Source: Streptomyces sp. CB01201
Lineage (GTDB): Bacteria > Actinomycetota > Actinomycetes > Streptomycetales > Streptomycetaceae
Direction of reading: 5' to 3'
Length of the DNA stretch: 64,000 nucleotides
Assembly: GCF_002803085.1 (NCBI RefSeq)
Contig: NZ_NNBJ01000011.1
Coordinates: forward strand, 399,161-463,160
Shown here: one piece after another, positions 54,923 to 63,747 of the stretch
Numbering within the stretch: position 1 is the first letter of the stretch
Layout of the letters: every line of letters starts with the position of its first letter
Notes under the pieces: generated by a model
Databases searched by the model: none
What the model was told of the DNA's origin: nothing
What the model saw: only the letters and a program-made list of their open reading frames with translations
Position numbers and translations under genes: made by a program

Positions 54923-55852
54923 CTACAACCCCGCCGCCCGCGCCAGTCCGTACACCTCCGCCGCCAGGTCCTTCAGCTCCTCCGCGTCCCGTGCGGAACT
55001 CTGGAGGTCCAGGAGGAACTCCCCGATGCCGTCGAGCGCGTGGGCGGCCAGGTCGTCCACGATCTGGGCCGCGCTGCCCGTGAACGGCGGGCGTTCCGCG
55101 CCCTCGAACGGCTTCACCCGATGCTGGGCGTTCACGCGGACGCAGACCTCGATCGGGCGCGTCCTGCCGCGCTCCGCGGCCAGGTCCTGGAGCCTCGCCC
55201 ACTGCTCGGCGAGCTGGGCCGCGCCCTGGGCCGCGGGAAGCCAGCCGTCCGCCCGGTCCACCAGGCGGCGGGCCGACTTCGGGCTCGACGCGGGGAGGTA
55301 GACCGGGATGGGCCGGGCCGGCTTGGGGCCGACCACGGCGGGGGCGACGGTCGTCAACTCGCCCTGGTAGGCGACCGGATCGGGCCCCCACACCGCGGCA
55401 CACACATCGAGCAGCTCGTCGAGCACCTTGCCGCGCTTCTCGAACGGCGCCACCCCTGCCGCCGCGTACTCGTCGTGCGACCAGCCCGTGCCGATCCCGG
55501 CCACCACCCGGCCGCCGCTCGCCACGTCCAACGAGGCCAGTGAGCGCGCCAGTTGGAACGGGATGTGCAGCGGGCCCACCAGGACGCTGGTGCCGAGCCG
55601 GGCCCGGCCGGTCGCGGCCGCCGCGAGCGTCAGGGTGACCAGCGGGTCGGCGACCGCGCGGTAGCCGTCGGGCCAGGGCAGGCCCGGAACGCCGTACAGG
55701 CCCTGGGTCGCGGGCTCGGGGAACAGCACCCGCTCGAACACCCACAGGCTCTCGAAACCGATCTCCTCCGCCGTCCGCGCCACCGCGGGCACATCGCGGC
55801 CGAGGTCGTACTGCTTCATCTGCGGGAGTCCGAGTCCGAGCCGTATCGCCAT
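54923..55852 (-). CDS. LLM-class F420-dependent oxidoreductase
   Basis: 309 residues, luciferase-like TIM barrel. ARTAEEIGFESLWVFERVLF, LVTLTLAAAATGRARLGTSVLVGPLHIPFQLARSLASLDVASGGRVVAGIGTGW and DEYAAAGVAPFEKRGKVLDE are typical of the F420 branch. The substrate is unknown. It starts nine bases after the DUF5995 stop, so the two are probably co-transcribed. Confidence 0.9.
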   Translation of the reverse strand: MAIRLGLGLPQMKQYDLGRDVPAVARTAEEIGFESLWVFERVLFPEPATQGLYGVPGLPWPDGYRAVADPLVTLTLAAAATGRARLGTSVLVGPLHIPFQLARSLASLDVASGGRVVAGIGTGWSHDEYAAAGVAPFEKRGKVLDELLDVCAAVWGPDPVAYQGELTTVAPAVVGPKPARPIPVYLPASSPKSARRLVDRADGWLPAAQGAAQLAEQWARLQDLAAERGRTRPIEVCVRVNAQHRVKPFEGAERPPFTGSAAQIVDDLAAHALDGIGEFLLDLQSSARDAEELKDLAAEVYGLARAAGL

Positions 55853-55861
55853 GGTCTCTCC

Positions 55862-56599
55862 TCAGTCGGGTACCGAAAGGGGGGTCAGCAGACAGCGGGT
55901 CACCAGACCCACGCCCGCGTCCAGACGATCGGTGAACTCCTGGGCCAGGGACGGAAGTTCCCGCAACTGCCACAGGACCTTCGCCGCGGACCAGGAGGCG
56001 TCCCGGGCCCGCTCCAGGCTCCAGGACGCCAGCAGATGCGTCATCGGGTCGGCGATCTCGAACAGGTCGGGCCCGGGCATGAGTTCCTCCCGGATGCGTT
56101 CCTCCAGGAGGACCAGCGTGTCGCCGACGCGGTCGAAGTCCCGCTCCAGGAAAGCCGGTTCGCAGCCGAGGGCCCGGCAGCTGTCGACCACCGCGAGCGT
56201 CAGGTCGTGCCCGATGTGGGCGTTGATCCCGGCCAGTGCGAACTGCAGGGGACGTACTCCGGGATGGCGCCGGTACTGGAACAGCGGACGCCAGCAGTCC
56301 GGCGGGCGCCGCCCGAGCGAGGAGGACTCCACCGCCGCGAGATAGCGCCCGGCGAACAGGACGTCCAGCGTTGCCGCGCCCCGCGGGTCGGTGAAGTGGT
56401 CGTGCGCGAGGAGCCGGGAGATCTCCTCGGTCACCGTCAGATAGACGCGGTTGAAGACCGCGATGCCGTCGCGGGCCGGCAGGTCGGCCCGCAGCGCCCG
56501 CATCCTGCGCACCACGGGGTCGAGCGGCGCGGCGAACCGGTGGGTGTGCTGGGGGTGCCGCGCGGGGTGTCCGGTTCCGGTCCATGCGGTCTGCGTCAT
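55862..56599 (-). CDS. DUF5995 family protein
   Basis: 245 residues. DPVVRRMRALRADLPARDGIAVFNRVYLTVTEEI, DPRGAATLDVLFAGRYLAAVES and ALAGINAHIGHDLTLAVVDSCRALG are conserved in the DUF5995 family, whose His/Asp residues suggest a metal-binding helical bundle. The start is tentative: no good ribosome site is seen before 56599. No function is known. Confidence 0.75.
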   Translation of the reverse strand: MTQTAWTGTGHPARHPQHTHRFAAPLDPVVRRMRALRADLPARDGIAVFNRVYLTVTEEISRLLAHDHFTDPRGAATLDVLFAGRYLAAVESSSLGRRPPDCWRPLFQYRRHPGVRPLQFALAGINAHIGHDLTLAVVDSCRALGCEPAFLERDFDRVGDTLVLLEERIREELMPGPDLFEIADPMTHLLASWSLERARDASWSAAKVLWQLRELPSLAQEFTDRLDAGVGLVTRCLLTPLSVPD

Positions 56600-56706
56600 G
56601 GGGGCAGCGTCCCAGCCCGCCGGCCCGGCCCAGCACCGCCGTAAGAGGGCTTGACCGGATCGGATGAACGGCGGGCGGGGCGGCCGCGCTGGGTGGGCCG
56701 GACGCG

Positions 56707-58086
56707 CTACGCCTGGTCCTTCTCGTACGACGAGGTGCCCGAATCGAGCAGCGGCTCCTGCTCCTTGAGGTGGGCCGGGGCGAAGGCGCGCAGCACGTGG
56801 TAGCCGGTGATCACCACGATCGTGCCGAGCGCGATGCCGCTGAGCTGGAAGTTCTCGGTGAACTTCAACGTCACGTTGCCGATGCCGATGATGATGCCGG
56901 CCGCGGCCGGAACCAGATTCAGCGGATTGCGCAGATCGACCTTGGCGTTGATCCAGATCTGCGCGCCGAGCAGCCCGATCATGCCGTACAGGATGACGGT
57001 GATGCCGCCGAGGACACCGCCCGGAATCGCCGCGACGACCGCGCCGAACTTGGGGCACACACCGAAGAGCAGCGCGAATCCGGCGGCGGCCCAGTAGGCC
57101 GCGGTCGAGTAGACGCGGGTGGCGGCCATGACGCCGATGTTCTCTGAGTACGTGGTGTTCGGTGGCCCGCCCACGGCGGTCGACAGCATCGAGCCGACGC
57201 CGTCGGCGGCGATCGCGGTGCCGAGCTTGTCGTCCAGGTTGGTGCCGGTCATCTCGCCGACGGCCTTGACGTGGCCCGCGTTCTCCGCGATCAGGGCGAT
57301 GACGACGGGCAGCGCGACGAGGATCGCCGACCACTGGAAGCTCGGCGCGTGGAAGCTCGGGAGTCCGATCCAGTCGGCCTTGCCCACGCCCGAGAGGTCC
57401 AGGCGCCAGTGGTCGACGGCCTGCGGGCCGCCGTTCACCGAGTGGATCCTGCCGAAGACCTGGTCGAGCACCCAGGAGATGCCGTACCCGAAGATCAGCC
57501 CGAGGAAGATCGCGATGCGGGACCAGAAGCCGCGCAGGCACACCACGGCCAGACCGGTGAACAGCATCACCATCAGCGCGGTCCACTGGTCCTGCGGCCA
57601 GTACGTGGAGGCCGTGACCGGTGCCAGGTTGAAGCCGATCAGCATGACGACCGCGCCCGTGACGACGGGCGGCATCGCCGCGTGGATGATCCGGGCGCCG
57701 AACCGCTGCACCGCGAGACCGGCGAAGAACAGCACCACGCCGACGACGAAGACGGCGCCGGTCACGGTGGCGCTGGTGCCGCCCGTGGCCCGGATCGCGG
57801 CGGCGACGCCCACGAAGGAGAGCGAGCAGCCGAGGTAGCTGGGGACCCGGCCCTTGGTGGCGAGCAGGAAGATGACCGTCGCGATGCCGGACATCATGAT
57901 CGCGAGGTTGGGGTCGAGGCCCATCAGGACCGGCGAGACGAACGAGGCGCCGAACATGGCCACCACGTGCTGGGCGCCGAGACCGATCGTGCGCGGCCAG
58001 GTGAGCCGTTCGTCGGGGCGGACGACGGCTCCTGGAGCGGGGGTCCGCCCGTCGCCGTGCAAGGTCCAGTGCACGCCGAGGCGCAT
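56707..58086 (-). CDS. NCS2-family uracil/xanthine permease
   Basis: 459 residues with about 12-14 helices. LGAQHVVAMFGASFVSPVLMGLDPNLAIMMSG is the N-terminal NCS2 motif; IALIAENAGHVKAVGEMTG carries the substrate-binding Glu and VGGPPNTTYSENIGVMAATRVYS is the second signature, close to uracil permeases (UraA/PyrP/RutG). GGAG is five bases upstream of the ATG. An AT-rich stretch with TAATAT (about 58138-58143) upstream could be its -10 box. Confidence 0.92.
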   Translation of the reverse strand: MRLGVHWTLHGDGRTPAPGAVVRPDERLTWPRTIGLGAQHVVAMFGASFVSPVLMGLDPNLAIMMSGIATVIFLLATKGRVPSYLGCSLSFVGVAAAIRATGGTSATVTGAVFVVGVVLFFAGLAVQRFGARIIHAAMPPVVTGAVVMLIGFNLAPVTASTYWPQDQWTALMVMLFTGLAVVCLRGFWSRIAIFLGLIFGYGISWVLDQVFGRIHSVNGGPQAVDHWRLDLSGVGKADWIGLPSFHAPSFQWSAILVALPVVIALIAENAGHVKAVGEMTGTNLDDKLGTAIAADGVGSMLSTAVGGPPNTTYSENIGVMAATRVYSTAAYWAAAGFALLFGVCPKFGAVVAAIPGGVLGGITVILYGMIGLLGAQIWINAKVDLRNPLNLVPAAAGIIIGIGNVTLKFTENFQLSGIALGTIVVITGYHVLRAFAPAHLKEQEPLLDSGTSSYEKDQA

Positions 58087-58195
58087 GGTCGCTCCAGTTC
58101 GTCGGTGGGGGTCGGTGCCAAGAAAAGATCAGGCCAAATATTAGTGCCGGATCTCGACCTCCCCCGTCGGCCGGGCCGCGGGCGCGCGGGGCGGG

Positions 58196-59407
58196 TCAGG
58201 GCTGACGGGCCGGCGCGACGTCCGCCGTACCGGCCGGCTCCTGCGGACGGACCCCCGCCCGCAGCACCCGGGCCCCCGCTATGAGGCCGAGCGCGAGCAC
58301 GGTCACCAGCCCGAACGAGACCACGAGGGAGGTCAGATCGGCGATCCCGCCGATCGCGGAGGGCGCGACCAGGCCCGAGGTGTACGTGATGGTCGCCACA
58401 CCCGCGATGGCCTGGCTCGGGTTGGTGCCGCTGCGCCCGGCCGCCGCGAAGGCGAGCGGCACCACGACCGCGATCCCGAGCCCGATCAGACCGAACCCCG
58501 CCATCGCGACGGCCGGTCCCGGCGCGAACACCACGAGCAGACCGCCCAGTGTGGCGAGCACCCCTCCGGCGCGCACCGTACGCACGGCCCCGAAGCGGTC
58601 CACCCCCTTGTCGCCCGCGAGCCGGGCCACCGCCATCGTCAGCGTGAACGCGGTGGTGCAGGCCGCGGCCGTACCGGCCGAGGTGTCCAGGACGTCGCGC
58701 AGATAGACCGCCGACCAGTCCAGGCTCGCGCCCTCGGCGAACACCGCGCAGAACGCCACCATGCCGATGATCAGCGCCGACCTGGGCGGCAGCGTGAACC
58801 GGGGCGGCGGTGTCTCGTCGGGTGCGCTGCGCAGGTCGAGCACGCCCTGGCAGGCGGCGAGGCCGAGCAGGGTCAGGGCGGCGGCCGCCACGGTGAGGTG
58901 CAGCCGGGCGTCCGCTCCCAGGTGCGCGGCGAGCGTCCCGGACGCGGAGCCGATCAGCGCGCCCACGCTCCACATGCCGTGCAGCGAGGACATGATCGAG
59001 CGGCGGAGCCGGGTCTCGGTCTCCACGCCGAGCGCGTTCATCGCCACGTCCGCCATTCCGGCGCTCGCGCCGTACACGAAGAGCACCGCGCACAGCGTGT
59101 AGAGGTTCGGGGCGAGCGCGGGCAGCGTGAGCGCCAGGGTCCACAGGGCGAGCAGCCCGCGCAGCGCGTTGCGCGCCCCGAACCGGTGGGTGATCGCGCC
59201 GGACAGCGGCATCAGCAGGGACGAGCCGATCGCCGGGAAGGCGAGGGCGAGGCCGAGTTGGCCGGCGGAGACCCCGGCGTGGTCCTGGATCCAGGGGACC
59301 CGGGTGGCGAAATTGCCGGTCACCGCGCCGTGCACACAGAACACTGCGGCGATCGCGATCCGCGCCCGCCTCAACTGCCTTGGATCCAGAGCAAGTTCGG
59401 CTGCCAT
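58196..59407 (-). CDS. MFS transporter
   Basis: 403 residues with 12 hydrophobic segments in two halves. IAAVFCVHGAVTGNFATRVPWIQDHAGVSAGQLGLALAFP resembles sugar-efflux/FucP-like MFS members; RFGARNALRG and RFGAVRTVRAGG are the loop 2-3 and 8-9 motifs. The ATG at 59407 gives the family N terminus; the ribosome site GGAGGG is rather distant. It diverges from a ROK regulator across a perfect inverted repeat, so it is probably controlled by it. Confidence 0.87.
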   Translation of the reverse strand: MAAELALDPRQLRRARIAIAAVFCVHGAVTGNFATRVPWIQDHAGVSAGQLGLALAFPAIGSSLLMPLSGAITHRFGARNALRGLLALWTLALTLPALAPNLYTLCAVLFVYGASAGMADVAMNALGVETETRLRRSIMSSLHGMWSVGALIGSASGTLAAHLGADARLHLTVAAAALTLLGLAACQGVLDLRSAPDETPPPRFTLPPRSALIIGMVAFCAVFAEGASLDWSAVYLRDVLDTSAGTAAACTTAFTLTMAVARLAGDKGVDRFGAVRTVRAGGVLATLGGLLVVFAPGPAVAMAGFGLIGLGIAVVVPLAFAAAGRSGTNPSQAIAGVATITYTSGLVAPSAIGGIADLTSLVVSFGLVTVLALGLIAGARVLRAGVRPQEPAGTADVAPARQP

Positions 59408-59461
59408 GTCGACCGGGTTTCCCTCCCTCGGGGGCGGCTTCCCCGCCGCCGCGGCGTAAAC

Positions 59462-59482
59462 TATCAGGAACCCTGCCTGATA
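59462..59482. promoter_or_regulatory. Candidate ROK operator between MFS and ROK genes
   Basis: TATCAGG-AACCCTG-CCTGATA: perfect seven-base arms, seven-base spacer, about midway in the 124-base divergent gap. Confidence 0.6.
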
Positions 59483-59531
59483 AATAGAACGGGTCGCAAC
59501 CCGCTTACGCCGATCTGGAAGGATTCCTGGC

Positions 59532-60671
59532 ATGCCCGCATCCCCGAGCACCGCCCGGGCCATCAACGACCGGCTCGCCCTGCGCCTCCTACAGGACGAG
59601 GGCCCGTTGACGGCAGGCCAGCTGAAGAACCTCACCGGACTCTCCCGGCCGACCGTCGCCGACCTCGTCGAGCGCCTTCAGGGCTCCGGCCTCGTGCATG
59701 TGGTGGGGGAGTCGGGTGCCGAGCGGCGCGGCCCCAACGCGCGGCTCTACGCGATCGTCGCCGACCGGGCACACCTGGCGGCCCTGGACGTGCGCACCGA
59801 CAGCGTCTCGCTGGTCGTGGCCGACCTCGTTGGGCACACCCTCGCCGAGGCCACGCTGCCGATCGAGCCGGAGGCCGGGACGGGTCCCGCCGTCGAGCAG
59901 GCCGTGGCGCTCCTGGAGCGCACCGCGAAGGAGGCCGGCGCGGAGCGGCTGCACAGCGTCGGGGTCGGCGCTCCCGGGCTCATCGACCCGGCCAGCGGCG
60001 AACTGCGCGACACCAGCGGGCTGCCCGCCTGGCACCGCGAACTCGTCCGGGTCCTCGCCCGGCGGCTGCCCGCCGCCGTGCTCGTCGAGAACGAGACCAA
60101 CCTGGCCGCCGTGGCCGAACAGCGGCTGGGCGCCGCCCGTGGTCAGGACACCTTCGTGCTCCTGTGGCTCGGGCAGGGCATCGGCTCGGCCCTCGTCCTG
60201 GACGGCAAGCTGCGCAGGGGCGCCTCGGGCGGCGCGGGCGAGATCGGATTCATGCCGGTACCGGGCACCAGTGGCCTGCCGTCCGCGACCGGCTGCGACG
60301 GCGGGTTCCACGAGCTGGTGCACGCGGGTGCGGTGGCGCGGCTCGCCGCCGGGTTCGGGCGGCCCGGCGGCGCGGAGGAGGCCGTCCGGGGCGCCGACGG
60401 GCCCTTCCTCGACGTGCTGGCTCAGCGGCTCGCCGTCGGCGCGGCGGGCGTGGTCGCGGTCCTCGACCCCGGGCTCATCGTGCTCGGCGGCGAACTGGGC
60501 CACGCCGGCGGCCCGTTGCTCGCCTCCCGCGTCCAGCGTGCCCTGGCCGCCCTGACCCCGCTCCCCACCGAGGTCAGGCCGAGCGCCCTGGGCGATGGCG
60601 CGGTCCTGGGCGGCGCGCTGCTGACCGCGCGGGATGCGGCCCAGGACGACCTCTTCGCGCCACATCCCTGA
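59532..60671 (+). CDS. ROK-family transcriptional regulator
   Basis: 379 residues. N-terminal winged HTH: NDRLALRLLQDEGPLTAGQLKNLTGLSRPTVADLVERLQGSGLVHVVGE. The sugar-kinase-like domain has VGVGAPGLIDPASGELRDT, VENETNLAAVAEQRLG and LWLGQGIGSALVLDGKLRRGASGGAGEIGFMPV; the usual Zn-Cys ligands after EIG reach SATGCDGGFHELV with one Cys only, so the zinc site is reduced. Probably regulates the divergent MFS gene in response to a sugar. Confidence 0.9.
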   Translation: MPASPSTARAINDRLALRLLQDEGPLTAGQLKNLTGLSRPTVADLVERLQGSGLVHVVGESGAERRGPNARLYAIVADRAHLAALDVRTDSVSLVVADLVGHTLAEATLPIEPEAGTGPAVEQAVALLERTAKEAGAERLHSVGVGAPGLIDPASGELRDTSGLPAWHRELVRVLARRLPAAVLVENETNLAAVAEQRLGAARGQDTFVLLWLGQGIGSALVLDGKLRRGASGGAGEIGFMPVPGTSGLPSATGCDGGFHELVHAGAVARLAAGFGRPGGAEEAVRGADGPFLDVLAQRLAVGAAGVVAVLDPGLIVLGGELGHAGGPLLASRVQRALAALTPLPTEVRPSALGDGAVLGGALLTARDAAQDDLFAPHP

Positions 60672-60781
60672 CGTGGCAAGCGGACTGACGACACGTCATA
60701 TCTGATGCGCCCTCATATGCCCGCACCCGACGGCGGCCAAGGGCCGGGAGACCGCCGCCGGGCGTTCGTGCGGGGAGCGGA

Positions 60782-63169
60782 TCAGCAGGCGCCGAGGTCC
60801 TGCCACACTCCCCAGTCACCGGTAGTACCCGGTTCCTCGCCCTTCGTCCACCACTTGGACTTCCAGGTGTGGGACTTGTACGAGACGGTCGTGCCGCCGC
60901 CGTACGCGGAACCCGCCGACCAGACCGGCGCCGCGCAGGTGCCCCCCGGCGGCGTGGGTGACGGCGAGGGCCCGGTCGTGCCCGAGGGCGTCGGGGCGGG
61001 GGTCGGGGTCGGGGTGCCCGAGGGGGTCGGGGTGGGCGTCGAGGTGCCGGGGTCGCTCACGACCGCCCCCCGGGTGCGGTCGCCGGCCAGCGCATAGGTC
61101 TTGCCACCGAAGGTCACCGTCCAGTTCGAGGGGGTGGAAACCGGCAGGTAGTAGACGAAGTCGAGGGTGACCGAGGCGCCCGGTGCCAGCGACTGCCAGC
61201 TCGGCAGCTTCAGCGAGACGCGGTTGTAGTCGCCCTTGAGCCCGCCGATGTTGTTGGCCGCGGTGTGGTCGCTGCGCACGATCGTGGTGCCGAAGCCGGA
61301 CTGGTCCTTGGCGTTGGCGGGGGCCGAAGTGCCGTAGTCGAACTGGAACTCCGTGCCGCCGGGCAGCGTCGCCGTGGTGTTGTTGGTGAGCGTTACCTTG
61401 GGGCTGATGGGGTAGTTGGAGTCGCCGAGCGGGAACTGCCCGAAGTCCACGCCGATGTTCAGCGCCTGGCTGGGCAGGGCGATCGTGGAGCGCTTGTTGC
61501 CGTACGGGGTGGCCGACTTGAACTTGTCGTACATCTCGCTCGTCAGGGTCGAGCCCTGCTCGTACTGGCCCTTGCCCGCGTTCCACTGGTAGTCGCCGGC
61601 CAGTTCCCAGACCATCGTGCCACCGATGCCCTTGTCCACGACGTAGTCGGCCTTGGCTCCCACCGACTGCTCGTCCTCGGTGGACAGGAAGACCTTCTTC
61701 TGGTCGTTCCACAGCCAGGGCGCCACCAGCGTGGAGTCGTAGTTGCGGACGTAGCTGCCGGTGAGCTTGGTGGCGGCAGGGAGGCCGTACTGGGTGACGT
61801 AGTCGCCGACGATCCCCTTCTCCAGGTTCTTGGCGTGCCACATCGGGTTGGAGCCCGCCGGGGCCTCCTTGCCGTTGGCGTCCAGGTCGTGCCAGAGGTT
61901 GTCGATGCCGACGGCGCCGTCACCGCAGGCCGTCAGGCCGGAACCGGCGGGACAGGTGGTCGAAGGCGCCTTGCCCCAGAGGCCGTTGGTGCCGCCCTGC
62001 ACGTTCTGGAAGCCGCGCGTGTAGTACGGCAGGCCCATGTTGATGCGCCCGGCCGGCATGGAACCGCGGAAGTAGTGGTAGGCCCAGTCGGCGTTGAGAT
62101 AGCCGATGCCGCCGTACTGGGACGTGGAGTAGACGCCGGCGGCCGCGAGTTCCGCGTCCTTGCCGTCGTCGAAGAGCGAGGCGTTGGGGCCGACGTACTG
62201 GTTCCAGGCGCCGTGCAGGTCGTAGGACATGATGTTGACGTAGTCCAGGTACTGCTGGACCTGGAAGGTCTCCATGCCGCGCAGCAGGTAGCCGGAGGAC
62301 GGCGCGGCGACCGAGAGCAGATAGTGCTTCCCGTCGGCCGCCCCCGCGCGGTCGAGCTTCTCGCGCAGCGACTTCATCAGCGCCGCGTAGCCCTTGACGA
62401 GACCGGCCCGGCGGGCGTTGGAGATGCTCAGGTCGAGCGGGTTGCCCGCGTCCTTCATCGTCGTCGGGTACTCGTAGTCGATGTCGACGCCGTTGAAGCC
62501 GTACTTCTTGATGAAGGCGACCGCCGAGTCGGCGAAGGTGTCGACGCCGGCCTGGTTGACCGAGCCGTCCGCGTTGGTGGCCATCGCGTAGAAGCCGCCG
62601 GAGTCGACGCGCTTGCCGTCGTCGCCGAAGTAGCCGCCGGTCTCGGCCCAACCACCCACGGAAATCAGGGTCTTCACGTTGGGGTGCTGCTTCTTGAACT
62701 TGTTGAGCAGGTTGAAGTGGCCCTTGTAGGGGAGCGAGGGGTCCATCTCGGCGCCCGCGACGCCCGGCCAGGTCATCCCGGTCGCGGCGTTCTTGTCGCT
62801 GTCGGTGCCGACGGAGATCTTGTTGTCCGAACCGACGTGTGCGAAGGCGTAGTTGATGTGGGTGACCTTGTCCCACGGGATGTCGGAGGCGAGGTAGGCG
62901 GGCGTCCCGTCCTGGCCGGTGCGCCAGCCGGTGAAGTAGCCGATGACCCGGCGCTGGTGGTCGGCGCCCATCTTCTCGCGGCCGTCGGTGTCGTACACCG
63001 AGCAGTACGGGACGTCGACGCCCGGCGTCTTGTACAGGCCGTCGGGACGACAGGCCTCGTTGTCGACGGCGGCCTGCGAGACGCCGGTGGACAGCGCGCC
63101 GAACAGCAGCCCGGCGACCGCGGTGGCGGCCGTGAGCAGCGCGGTGCGTCTGCGGGTGGGGGAGAGCAC
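60782..63169 (-). CDS. Secreted GH18 chitinase with C-terminal chitin-binding module
   Basis: 795 residues, cut by a signal peptide of about 34 residues (ATAVAGLLFGALSTGVSQA). The GH18 barrel runs from about 70 to 520 with TLISVGGWAETGGYF and the catalytic NGVDIDYEYP near residue 225; the Glu proton donor is intact but the first Asp of DxxDxDxE is Asn. A beta-rich module (about 555-700), a Pro/Thr-rich linker and a CBM5/12-type chitin-binding module (VWSAGSAYGGGTTVSYKSHTW) follow. GTG start with AGGAGG upstream. Its promoter has the chitinase direct repeats. Confidence 0.95.
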   Translation of the reverse strand: MLSPTRRRTALLTAATAVAGLLFGALSTGVSQAAVDNEACRPDGLYKTPGVDVPYCSVYDTDGREKMGADHQRRVIGYFTGWRTGQDGTPAYLASDIPWDKVTHINYAFAHVGSDNKISVGTDSDKNAATGMTWPGVAGAEMDPSLPYKGHFNLLNKFKKQHPNVKTLISVGGWAETGGYFGDDGKRVDSGGFYAMATNADGSVNQAGVDTFADSAVAFIKKYGFNGVDIDYEYPTTMKDAGNPLDLSISNARRAGLVKGYAALMKSLREKLDRAGAADGKHYLLSVAAPSSGYLLRGMETFQVQQYLDYVNIMSYDLHGAWNQYVGPNASLFDDGKDAELAAAGVYSTSQYGGIGYLNADWAYHYFRGSMPAGRINMGLPYYTRGFQNVQGGTNGLWGKAPSTTCPAGSGLTACGDGAVGIDNLWHDLDANGKEAPAGSNPMWHAKNLEKGIVGDYVTQYGLPAATKLTGSYVRNYDSTLVAPWLWNDQKKVFLSTEDEQSVGAKADYVVDKGIGGTMVWELAGDYQWNAGKGQYEQGSTLTSEMYDKFKSATPYGNKRSTIALPSQALNIGVDFGQFPLGDSNYPISPKVTLTNNTTATLPGGTEFQFDYGTSAPANAKDQSGFGTTIVRSDHTAANNIGGLKGDYNRVSLKLPSWQSLAPGASVTLDFVYYLPVSTPSNWTVTFGGKTYALAGDRTRGAVVSDPGTSTPTPTPSGTPTPTPAPTPSGTTGPSPSPTPPGGTCAAPVWSAGSAYGGGTTVSYKSHTWKSKWWTKGEEPGTTGDWGVWQDLGAC

Positions 63170-63274
63170 GGGCAGTTCCTCCTGGGAGGTGGGCGGAACA
63201 CAACGAACAAGGCGGTGGTCGTGCGCGGCCCCGGCGTGCGCACACCGGCGGGCCTCTCCTCGGAGGTGACGCAG

Positions 63275-63316
63275 AGATTAAAAGGACTAGACCAGTGCGT
63301 CAATAGGTATGGACCA
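63275..63316 (-). promoter_or_regulatory. Chitinase promoter with paired 12-base direct repeats
   Basis: On the minus strand: -35 TTGACG (63298-63303), 17 bases, -10 TAATCT (63275-63280). Direct repeats TGGTCTAGTCCT (63283-63294) and TGGTCCATACCT (63305-63316) have 22-base periodicity and flank the -35, as in Streptomyces chitinase promoters. The first repeat also resembles a DasR site half. Confidence 0.8.
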
Positions 63317-63455
63317 AAGGCATACGCCGCTGCGCGCGTTCCGCCCGGCTCCCGGGCGGCCCCACTGGATTTCGGCCAATCTGTGAGCCAGGCCACATCT
63401 ACTCACTCGCATGGCCTTCGGGCAGCCGTGGCACACTGGCCCTGTACCAGCAGCA

Positions 63456-63582
63456 GCGCACTCCGGGGTCGGTGCAATTCCGAACCGGCGGTTATAGTCC
63501 GCGACCCGTCCGCATCCAGCGGCCGGTTGACCAGGTGAAATTCCTGGACCGACGGTGAAAGTCCGGATGGGAGGCAGTGCGC
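63456..63582 (+). promoter_or_regulatory. FMN riboswitch (RFN element)
   Basis: Contains the RFN conserved strings GGGGTCGGTGCAATTCCG, ACCGGCGGTTATAGTCCG, GGTTGACCAGGTGAAATTCC, ACCGACGGTGAAAGTCCGG and ATGGGAGGCAGTGCG in order; P1 is closed by GCGCACT (63456-63462) and AGTGCGC (63576-63582). FMN binding would repress the rib genes downstream. Confidence 0.96.
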
Positions 63583-63747
63583 GGCGGGCGGACCGTTGAC
63601 CGGTCACGTCGGCCGTCTGTTACCGGTCGTCCACGTGGGCACCGGTCTCTTTCGGCCGTGGCGTGAGCTGTGCGCGATGGTCTTTTCCCGCTCTCTGTCG
63701 TCATCGACAGGCCCCGGAGTCCGTGCCCGAAGAGGCAGGAGGACCCG
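63583..63747 (+). promoter_or_regulatory. RFN expression platform / ribD leader
   Basis: 165 bases between riboswitch and ribD. The segment 63622-63646 pairs ACCGGT and CCAC with GTGG and ACCGGT as a hairpin followed by CTCTTTC, a possible terminator. Together with the AGGAGG ahead of ribD, either transcriptional or translational control is possible. Confidence 0.5.
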
